From: Marchantia polymorpha subsp. ruderalis
Taxonomy: Eukaryota; Streptophyta; Marchantiopsida; Marchantiales; Marchantiaceae
Length of the DNA stretch: 64,000 nt
Assembly: GCA_037833965.1 (NCBI GenBank)
Contig: AP031356.1
Coordinates: 12,670,501 to 12,734,500, forward strand
Direction: 5' to 3'
Position numbers and translations under genes: made by a program. Of this stretch, positions 1 to 11,300 are shown one piece after another (within the stretch, counting starts at the first letter, position 1; each line of letters begins with the position of its first letter). Under the pieces are notes generated by a model that was not told the DNA's origin, did not search any database, and was given only the letters and a program-made list of their open reading frames with translations.

Positions 1-480
1 TTCTGTGCTACCTCTCTGGTAGGAGAATCAAGTGGATCCGAAAAAAAAAAAAAGTCTACAAGTCATACAGTGCATCACAATCAGTTTGCTCGCATGAGTT
101 CTATTATTCTCTTGTATGTTCCTCTTTGATGTGTTGAACAGGTTGCGCCGAATGAGAATTGAACTGAACCTGTGTGTGGCCAAAGCACATCACATGAGTT
201 TGACCGAGTTTGACTAAGTCGAGTTTGAGTTTGCCCGACCCGCGACGGATCGTTTGTCGAACAATTTGTTTGTCTTGAGTGTTTTGTGTGATCAGGTTAT
301 AGCGGGCCGTTCAAGCCAACAATCTGATATAACAACAATAAAGTCTTTGCTTAGTTTGTATACTGGTTGCCGTTATCACGCTATACTTTAGGATATTGAC
401 TACTATGTTGCTTTTTTAATCTCTTTTTTTTTATATCATATTATTTGATTTTTATTTTGAGACCGCTATCCGGCCATAAA
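1..480. other. Possible retroelement tail, no gene
   Basis: This patch has higher GC than the block that follows. It ends with a GC-containing stretch near 460-490 (accgctatccggccat, then aaaaagcggc) followed by a short run of aatc repeats before the AT-rich DNA. Such an ending resembles the 3' end of a non-LTR retroelement, or the edge of an LTR, but no protein motif supports either. No open frame of note is present. The assignment is weak. Confidence 0.2.
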
Positions 481-3400
481 AAAGCGGCTTCTTGACAATC
501 AATCAATCAAATTCAATAAATCTTAATCTTAATATTATTGACTTTTTTATTTCACTTTCATATGTATCAAAATTATTGACATTAACAAAAAATAAATATT
601 GACATTTTTATATCAGTGAATAATTTTTATCTTTTGATACATGTTAATTTAAGAATATCAAGTTATATGAATAACTACATCATTGAATTAACTTTCAATT
701 TTAAAAAATTTTAAATAGTAAATTTAAATTTTTGGAGTTAAAATATCTTATAAAATATTTTTGGAATTGATATTAATTACAACTTTGAATTATCTGTTAT
801 GTAATTTATGTTTTTTTATTTGAAATGAAATAATTGTTTACATTTTTGAAATTAAATTATGAAATTATTATATAAATTTCTGATATTTTGATTCATTAAT
901 TTAATTTATGCTTGAATTAATTGTCTGTCTTCTTAAATTATGCATAAGAATTTTTTTTCAAATACTGTAAAATGTATTTAGATAAAAAATATTTAAAAAA
1001 AGTCACACGACATTCTTGAATAAAATCAGTAAATTTTATTTTAGATTTTTATGCAATTTTCATGTTTTTGGTCTATGAATAATTGTTATGTATCACTTCA
1101 ATCTTTTATATCTTTGGTTTTCAATATTTTGTTCTGAAATTTTTTTTGGTTGCAGAAAATTATTCAAGTCATCAATTATAGTTTTTTTCCATTCATATAA
1201 ATATTTTCAATTATTTCAGGCATGAAAAATTCAAAATGAAAATAAATTATTTTTAATCAAATTTAAATTTTTGAAATATTAATGTAAGAAACATAAAACA
1301 TTTAACATTTATTTTTTACAATTTTTAATTTTTAATTTTAACAGTAATTTGAAAATTTTGTTTGCATATCACATATGTATGATGAAATAAATGATAAATT
1401 GGATTGCATATGTAACAAAAAACAAGTGGTAAAAAATTTTTGTTTTTTTATTTGCAATAATGTTATTATATTTTATAAAATCAGGAATTATAAAATGGAT
1501 GATTAATTCAAATGTAATCCTAATACAGGAGAAAAATTATATTCAGATAGTTTTAAATAATGTTTAAGATGAAATTTTAAATTTAATATGATCTAAGATT
1601 TTTATTAAGATAATGATTTATAAAAAATTACCAGTGAAATTTTTAAATCATTATCTAAAGAACTCTTGTGGATGAGAGATCTCTTGTTATTCACGAGAGG
1701 AATGGAGTGAGAGCATAAAACTCCGAGCTTCGTTGAGCTTGGGTTGTTGTCCATGACGCTCGTTGAAGCTCTAGTAGTAACGATGGATCCGAAGCACAAG
1801 CAAAGTCTAGAGTTTGTGGCAAGATGGCTTTCGTAGGTCACATTGCTCAAAAATTCAAGAGTCAGAAACAATTGACTGGTTGAGAAATTGAGCACAGGCG
1901 ATTTGAGACGGGCATGGTGGACTTGAGCTACCTAGATTGTTGGTTCGAAGCTTCGCCCGAGTGCACGAACAATCATTCTCAATTGTTTTTGCCCTCGGAT
2001 GACTATTAAATAGTTAAAACATAATAATTATGTTTTAACTATTAAATCAAATTTTAGCAAAACCTAAACACATTTGAATGGATTGTATTTTCTAAATATT
2101 GCCTACTAAAAAGTCATTATTAGAAACCGCGGCACATTTAAAAAAATGGAATTCGGCCGTGATGAAAATGAGGTATCAGTATTTCCAAAAGAAAGAAAGA
2201 AATAAAACTTATTGCCTTCACCAGTAACATATGAGAGATATCATAGATTGCAACTATAGCAAATCCTCTCAAATTGTATTTAAAAAATATGCTTGAGATT
2301 TATCTTTAGTTGATTTTTGAAATTGATATCGATACTTGAAACTTTATTTTTAATTTTTTCATAAATTTTACATCTAAAATATAATAAAATTTACATCTAA
2401 CATATAAAATATTTCAATAAAATATGTAAAAATTTAAAATTTATTGTTGCATGAGAAAACTTCAAAGATAACATCTTGTATTACAATGATATTTATACTT
2501 AAAAATTATCCTGTTTAAATAAATCAAAAATTTTCAAAAAATGAGTAATTTTTGTGCAAAATAAAAAAGTTGCAAATGAGCATGTCCGGTCCCTTGTCTT
2601 TTTTGTTGAGTATATAGTAAATTTTCTTAGTTTTTTCCAATATATTAATTTTAAAATCTCATTTTCTACATATATATTTATATAATTTAATTTTTTGTTT
2701 TTTAATTTTTTTTTCAGTATTTTTGATATTTTAAGCTCTTATATTTTTCTGTTATAACATCTTAACAACCTATCATTGGGCAAAATTTCTTCAATTTTTT
2801 TGAAAAATTCAATAATTTTTTTACATAGGTAAACTTATTCTAAAATATCTGTAATAGACATCATCTAACATGAGTTATGGAGATTTTCATGAAATATTTG
2901 AAATATCTTATTCTATTTGCAGAAACAAAAAACTCATGCCTATTCAATTTTGCTACGGGAATGCCTGTTTAATTAAAAGGTAATATTTGCGTAGATACAA
3001 CATGAATTAAAAATATTATTTTAGTTATAATAAATACAATAAAATCATTTGATTCGATAAAATTTCAATGTATTTAAGCAATATTACTTAATAGAAACGG
3101 TCATGAGAGTAGATAAAACATGCCCATTAAGATTATCCGTACCTATATATTGAACTTATATTCTACACTAAACTAAATACTAACACCTAAATTTTTAATT
3201 TCTTTGATCCAGTTAAACTCATTCAAAATTCAGAACAAAATATGTAATGAATATTTCTATAAGTATTCATATTTTAGAATCATAAGAATATCCTAACAAT
3301 TCCTTTGAAGAGAACTACGATTTATCCTTTTCACATATATGGATTACAGGTTGACGCTTTTACACCATTTATAATCAATATCAATGATATCAAAATGTAT

Positions 3401-3850
3401 TTACATCAATATATCCAATACATTTATAAAAATATAAACATATTACACATCAATCATAATATATTAGGTTTTGATCATAACAATAGCAATTTTGAGATCT
3501 TCACATCAAATCAACATTGCTTTCTGTATTCAACATGTCTGTGGAAACACTACATCATTGTTAAAGTCATGACTTGAATTAGTTTTTCTACCATCTCTAT
3601 CAATAGTTTGACTGATGATAAAATTTCAGAAGTAAAATTAGGGTAATAAAATGAAAAAACAGGTGGATACTTTTACCACAAAATTCTTTCAAAGAATAAT
3701 AACATATTTTTTGAAAATAAGTTATTAGTGGTACGATGTAGGTTATATTAAATTATACATTGTTAGTTTTTGAAATGAAATTTTGATACTGGACGAAGGC
3801 AAGAACTATAGATGGCTACATGTGTTATCATTATTTGATTCATCACCCTA
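481..3850. other. AT-rich gene-free block
   Basis: This is extremely AT-rich sequence with long A and T runs and no frame with protein-like composition. The few open frames (for example 3305-3577 on plus) are rich in Ile, Asn, Tyr and His, as expected of translated AT-rich DNA. It resembles the blocks at 33-37.6 kb and 54.4-57 kb. By analogy with the 34-35 kb block it may be a heavily decayed transposon, but I could not read any element motif here. Confidence 0.5.
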
Positions 3851-6800
3851 GTTATCATTCAATTTATGGTAATTATTCGTCACCCAGGATTCTGACTGCA
3901 GAGTACGACTTGCGAGTGGACTCTTAAGATTTGGAGTTTTGTGAGTGGGAGATTTGGAATCGATGTAGAATTGATCCGGCGGAGGAGGAGCGAGAAGAAA
4001 AGTAGCAGGCGACACTGCTGCAGATCTCAAAAAGCTCCTGCCGCGTAAACATATTTCGGGGAGGTAGCGGCAGCAACTTTCCCAATCTCTCCCGCGTCTA
4101 CACTACTCCGTGCATTTTCTCGTAGAGTGAGGGAGGTTTTGATTGCTATGTATATCGAATATGTTGGGAAGCAAATCAAGGTAAAATAATCGTTCATCAC
4201 ATACAAGTTACTGGCTCGTATGTTGACAATGTCGGTTCTTTACTTAAGAAATATGAAGGTCGATCATAGTCCACGGTGTGTACTCGGGGCATATTGGAGT
4301 TTCGGACGCACGCCCCACTGGAATAACTATGAGCAGTGAAGAGCACCGATCATATACCAGCCATCAGATGCCACAGAATCATGACAATGTCGCTCTCCAA
4401 GCAAGTCTCGACACGTCGAAAGGCGAAACGACCATCGGAAAGACATCGGACGATCCACAGATTGCGCGTCAGTTCTTTCCTGTTGACCGGTACGAGGTAC
4501 GAGCTGAAAGCGAGGCCTGGCCGATGTGCCTGTCCGTGGGATAGATGGATAGATCGAGACGGAGAAACCAACCGCAAAAGACACTTTGAGTGCATTAAAA
4601 CTATGTCTCACATGGATAGTGTTGTGTACAGAGGGGCAGCAGAAGGGAATCTCGGAAGTGCGGGAGTATTGAAGTGTGGCACAGAGCCTGACATGTGCTG
4701 CGACCTTCGGCATGAGAACAGATTGATTTTCTGATGCCTGAGGGATCCCCAGGACATTGGTCACTTGTCTCTTTGCCATAAAGAAACTGGCGGTTGGAAG
4801 TAAATGACGACTTTCATTCGACCCGTGTTCCATCACTCCCCGGACCTCTCATTGACGCGTCCCTCGTCCGCTACATACGTACGTCGTCGACTTACGGTTC
4901 GGTACAGTGCACTGACTTGTTGGGCTTGCTCGTCTCGTTCACGGCTGGAGTGAAGAATCTTCGCAAGAGGGAGCGAGGGAGGTTGGTAGCCTCCGGCGTA
5001 CACTGACGAGGTCTACTGGATAATTCGCTGCCTGTCTTTCGCGCATATCTTACTCGCAGCAGCGCAACATTTAAAGAGTCAGAGTTTCCGGTCTACGATT
5101 CTGAACGTACTCCGATCAGATACGAGCCTTCAGGCCTGTACGTCAGGGATACGAAGCTCTCTGGCTGCCGCAGGGCAAGATAGTCCCTTCAGTACCAGTA
5201 CGTCCTCTCTTGGATTGATTTGCAGCCATGAGTCAGCGAGGCTGAAGAGCGCGGAGGTGGATCCACCGAGAGTTGGGCTCGAATCGAACTGTGCAGTGCA
5301 GTGCTGGTCTGAGATGAGATTTTACCCGCAGTACCAGATGCACATGCTGGAGAACTGCAGCATTTGGATGTAGATGTGAATGAGTTCTGACCAGCTTGTG
5401 GTCGAGTACTTGGCAGTGTTTTCGCGGTCAAACCAGCATGGACGTGAGGAATACATGACGCTGCGGGTGAGTTTCGATTTCCGTCCAGACTTAGTTTGTA
5501 GCGTACGGGAGCCTGGAGTACACATTTCTTTGAGGATCGAAGCATGATGCCGCAAACAATCACCCGATGGGTTGGCTTGAATATAACAGATTTGTGTCGA
5601 TTCGTTCACAGTCGCTTGCACTTCGGATCGCAGTTGTCTGGTTGCTTTAGGATTTCAATGCTTGGAGAGTACGTGGACAAGAAGCAAACATTCGTGCATT
5701 CTCAATTCTTCTGTTACTTTACTGCACTCTATTACCCAATTCTATACCAGAAGGCCTAAATTGAGCCCGACTGCATATATGCCGTGGTCCGTGAAGGGCT
5801 TCTTATAACAATGATGGGTCTTACACTCCAAAGAGTAACTCACTCTTGTGATTCACTTGTGACATAAGCTATACCTTTTGATCCACTCGATAATATTAAA
5901 TACTCGAGCAAATAAAAAGAAAACTGTAAGTCCAGCTAAGACAAGAAATTAGCAGCTAACGATATTAGATTGGCCGTAGTGAGATTAAAATAATGCAAAT
6001 GTAGCAAAATTGTACAGTGTAATGCTATAGGCTACAATTCATATAAAGCATTAACTAAAAACTCCGCAGACATCCGTTCACTGATCTGGTACTTGTATGT
6101 CGTATTTCATCCTTTGCACGTGAAAGGAGGCCTTGACAGGAATATGCTGGCACACGGGTGTGAGAGTCAGCAAATTACGTGTAATCCTCATTGTGCTGTA
6201 TACTCAAACGTGCTGAATATGTCAGTTTTTGATTTTGTGATGTCCTACAAGTCGTCTTCTTCTCCATTCACCAAACAAACCGAACTTCTTATATGCGGAA
6301 TAGAACCGACAAACATATCCCAAATAGGGTGAAAGAAAGAGAAATTGGAAAAGCAGATGAATTCTACTTCATGTGAGCAGTAGTGCTGTCTATCGTCTTC
6401 TGGCCTTGGTAACGGGAAGGCTAGTCCATCTCTGATAATGAAGCTAACTTCAGTTTTGAATATTGTTGGCAAATTCGATGACCCAACAATGCTAGCTGGG
6501 TGACAGTGATTCCATGGCTCTTGAAACTTCTCTCTAGCAGTCCTACGACCTTGAAAAACCCAGGAGTTCATTCTTCTTCACATTACTGAGGAATAAGACG
6601 ACTTTCTGATAATTCATAGTTATGAATCCCACTACATAACAACATCGGTTGGTGACGTAGAAGACTGCTTGCATAGTGTCTGTCCTTCGCTCATTTGCCA
6701 CGCTTGTTGGTCAGTTCGGAATATATTCTCTAATTGAGAATGAAAATAAGTTTCTCATTTGTCATTAAATACATAGAAGCATGCATAAAGACCAGTTGGT

Positions 6801-8350
6801 GAATATTTGTTTGTAGTGACACCAAAGGGAGCTATCTGAAAGTTGAAAAGTTATTCTCTCATTTATTATGTTCAATCTACTTCGATAGATCACTTGGTAG
6901 GAATATTCATGAACTACTTTTCATGCATGGACTTTTCAAATTTGGATCTGCATCGGATTTACAGCTCACGTTCATATCAAGACAAAAAGAGAAAGGAATA
7001 AATAGCAGAAACCATTAGTAGTAGTACTAGTCAAAGCTTAAATTGAATGTGAAAGGTAAGACTTTGAGACATCTGTCAACTCATATGTGCTTCTACCAAC
7101 CTTTGGTATGTCTTCAGGTAAAGGGATTCATCCTGCTGCCACCATAAGCTTTTACATACTGCTCACCATAATTAAAATTACACACAGACAAACTGATGAA
7201 ATAAACCCTCAGCACAATCAACGATCTTAAGCATGAATAAAAATATATTGGCGAATGTGCGACTCTTTCATTGCTAAGTACAGTCTTTCCAAAAAATGCA
7301 AAAAGTTATTTATGCAGTATGAAGCTCGATACAACTCAACTAGAGATTGCTGTTTATCCTGTAGTTTTTGTAAGAATGATTTGGACTGTAGTTTGTTCCA
7401 ATGCGGGGCCTAATGCAGATGCAGAATTCATTGACTCATTGATTTATTGATACGTACTGAGAGCGTGTTGGGAGTATGCGTGTATATAATCTATTTCGAG
7501 TGACATAGCTTGAGAAAAATGAGTCCACTTTCCTATTTAACTTGGGATTCATACCAAGTCCAAATCATAAAGTTATAGTTTGTAAGTTTCATGTTTCTTC
7601 AATTTCACAACTTATACAACTGAACACATCGTCTTCGTGATTGGAGAGAATCGAAAGGCCACAAGCATAGAGCTAAAACATCTGTGAGTAATTGTAAAAT
7701 AACATTCAGGTAGCTCATGGCAAGTCTCGGGCAAAATATGGAGTAAAATTCTACGCTGAACAGTGAAAGGAAGGAGATGACTTGCTGCATACCATCAATA
7801 ATTGTTGGAAAGATAGAATCGAGAGATGGAAGACTTCGTGACATGCTCATCAACTACAGAACTCCTCAAACAATGTAGCTTCTTAAGCTTCATGTGTGCT
7901 CATTTGCAATGTACATGAGAGGCAGCTTTCTTGGATACAGCAGCTGCTCTATGAAATCATTCACTTAGTTTTGAAAAGTCTGTCTATCATAAGGCAGACC
8001 TGGATGGATGCTTTTAATGTAACAGCTCTCTAGCATCCCAAGCAAACCATGGTGTATATAGAAAAAATTTCAATGCATCGCCTGGTGCATGATTCTCTAA
8101 TTTAATCTCTAAGATTTCTCTAACTTTCTGGAATTATTGACCCCACTTTCTTAACAATACAAAGGAGATTTTTATCAGAAATGACTCATTTGGAAGCTAT
8201 ACTCCTGTAACTCCACTGATTCGAATTTGCTAGAAATACCAGCCTTCGTGGATCTTTAATATGTGCTCCATAAATTGGAAGATTTGTAAGGTATCTTATT
8301 ATGTAAATTTCTGATAAGGTTGAAAAGGATAATTTCCTGATAACCTTATG
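3851..8350. other. Intergenic region downstream of the LAX2-like gene
   Basis: Composition is intermediate and no gene is recognised. Between 4,278 and 4,836 three or more overlapping frames are open on both strands, which points to chance rather than coding. The last few hundred bases before 8,351 should hold the 3' untranslated region of the LAX2-like gene on the minus strand. A short start-plus-donor pattern on plus (4,148-4,183, ending at a GTAAAA) could be a small exon but has no other support. Confidence 0.4.
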
Positions 8351-11300
8351 TCAACAATGTTGTGGTGGCATTGTTCGCGGATGCCTCCGATAGGTCAGAA
8401 CCATGACAACATCCTTTGAGAACATTGCAGGGTTGCAGTTGGCGGCTGGACGTACCCTTTGATCAGCAGAGGTAGATTCGTCTCTGTCACCGCTGCCCGT
8501 CGTCGTCGTTGTTTGATCCTTGGAAGGATTAAGGTTTGAATACCAGATAACGTCTCGAACATGTTGAAGTGGCAAATTGGGCACCACGGGTTGTCCTCTG
8601 CACGTTATCTCCACCTAAAGATAAGAAACATCACACTTGTAAGCAAGCCAGTCTGCTGCAGGCAGATATCCAGATTTCAAGCGGACGAGTTCACATGCGT
8701 GGATTCTGCAAAACATTCGCAAAGGAGAACAATCTCAGCAATTATTGTTCCTTCAGCTCGTCTAATCGAAGGGCTCCATGTGATCATTGCTCTCCGAATG
8801 TCTAGTCGCACACGGCATTGACCTTACTACCTAACACAGACCGCATTCTTTGTTTTCAAACGCACGGCCCCTACCCTTACTGCCCATCTGATCAGATTGA
8901 TGAACACTACCTTTCAACTCGAGTATCCATTCCCCAGGTCTTCTCACTTGCATGCAAACACAGATCTAGGTCAATTATGTTGGAACTCTGTCACACGTAT
9001 CTAAATTTCTTGACAGTTATTTGGTAGTCTGAGCACATCATTCACTGAGAGCAGATCGGTCAATCATACTGCCACCGAGATCTGGACACTAATCCTTCAC
9101 AATTGGACTTCCTAAACCCTCTTTTGGAACTGGATCATACAAAAGAGGATTATTATCCTATTTTTGCTCACATGAGTTCAATCCGTCGAGTTTCCTTGCC
9201 TCTCGATTATGTGAACGACGGTACGCTCGAAAAAAATTGCAATCCTTTCGCATGCAAACTTGATTTATATTCAAGGGTGAGAGCAAATTAAGCTCGAGGC
9301 TTCGAAAACGACCCACAATCAACTCTCCAGGTTCGCCGTCCCATGACGGCTACATAAATGTCCATGTAGCCGTCCTTCGTTTGAGGGAATCAATAATTAA
9401 CAAGAGAAAACGACATTCTAGAAGTAGGCGTGGCAGTGAAGGTGATATACCTCAGCCTCACTTGCAAGCCCAAGCTTGGTAGCAAGATATTTCTTGACAG
9501 CAGAAACAGGCATTTTGCCATCCCTGCGCAGGCACAGATTCATCATCATCAGCATCTGCTAGCAGTCCGAGACCCGAACTCTAAAAGGTGACACTAACGG
9601 AGTGAAGGAAAGCTTCACAAGAGTTTTGACAAAATATATTATTGTAAGCAACGCAAAGCTATGCCAGTACGGTCTTCTTTATGACTTCAAGCCAGGAGGG
9701 TCGACATTGCAGTTTGTAAACTTTACCAGTCTTCATGAGTTTGTTGCATGGTTCAAATTATGCGCTGCTCTAGCATGATATTTCAAAGGAAGTGGAGTGA
9801 ACGACAATGATCTTACTCACTTTATTCTCAGATAAGCTTTGGTGATTTGCGGCAGACCAGCTTCGTCGTTCCTGCAAAATAGTACATAGCACTATAGGCC
9901 GTCAACGAGCCACTCGAGTATTGTTACAGAGGGTCAACGAGCAATATGATGGATGACAGTCGTCGGAGTTAGAACCAATGCTCACATAAAACCTCAGACA
10001 CCACTGACATTCTCTTAAGGGACCGTTCTTCGACAAGGTCCAGCTGCTGACAATCGTATAGTTTCTTGACATTCGCATTATATGTCTTACTGCTCAGTCC
10101 GACTGCGGGGAAAATTCAGTATCCATATCTTCATCCATTTATGAATGACTCGAAAATCAGCGACGGAGATCACAGACTCTCTTCCAGCATTGCGAGTGAG
10201 TCAGATGGGCTTTTCAAAAGCTCACAGTGACAACTTCTGATGGTGCACAGTGACTAAGAACTGTTCGAAAGCTGCAAAGCAACAACGCAACAACCTTTGT
10301 TGCCATGGAATCAAACGGCCCCAGTGGTCGAAGGCAGCCAATTTTTGGCCATCACCCCATGTGCATGCTGTCAGTCCCTTGGAACGAAGCCAGTTATATC
10401 GTCCTTACAATGTAAGTTGGTGGCTCCCGCAGGATATTAGTGACTTTTGGCATGTTTTCGATAAATTTAATCCCACTGCCAATCACAGCCGATTCCAGTC
10501 TGCAAGGCATTGACTTGCTCCAAGGAATATTTCCCAGTCTGTGCACTCTGCTCATGCACTGCTTCAAACTGACCCGGGTCGTTTTCGCTCGGGTCTCTGC
10601 AAAAAATAGCTTCTCGGACGAAGGAGCCGACAAGAGTGGTAGCTTTGCAGGACAAAGGATGGTGAAAATTCCAGCCCAGTCCTCAAGACTCGATGGACCA
10701 AGACTCCTGGTACGTTCAGTACATGCCGGCACGTACACTAAGAAATCTTAAGCTTCGGTCGTTACTCTACCCGCAACTCAAAAAGCTGAGGGCAGTCGGA
10801 TTCTAGTCGGACGACATGCCCAGTTCCAACACCCAGACCCAGGCCCAAGAGGCACCAAACCACGCATGCACCAGTCCCTCGCCCCGCCCCCCCTAAACCT
10901 CCCTCTTCCTGCCTGCAAGTACCCTCGCTCCGCTAAAAATAGAAGACATGATTCTAGCACACGTGCGACCCCCCGCCCCCCAGCAAGTGCAGTTAGTTGG
11001 GTTCAAAACCACGAAGCCCCGAGCCGACCCAACCCCTCGAGGAATTGTGGTGAATACGCGCAGCAGAAGATGCCGTAGAGACATTTTGCTCTTCGATTCG
11101 AGAATAAAGAGTACAGCGCTCATGCCGGGGGCGGAATTCAGTTCGGACTGGATGGGATGGGGTGGGGAGGGGAGGGGAGTCTGGACGTGGGTTCAGTTCC
11201 AGGTCCAGGAGTCCAGCTCTCGACGACGATGACTCAGAGCAGTCCGTGGGGGAATTCGAACTGTCATAATGAGAGCTACAATCAAACGGCTCTCCTGTCA

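Noticed and set aside
4278..4836. A cluster of open frames on both strands, the longest 169 codons
   Set aside because: Four or more frames are open at once over the same bases, none has family features, and no splice partners are visible.
6245..6571. A 108-codon minus-strand frame
   Set aside because: Composition is plausible but no domain, no paired exon and no recognised family, so it was not called.
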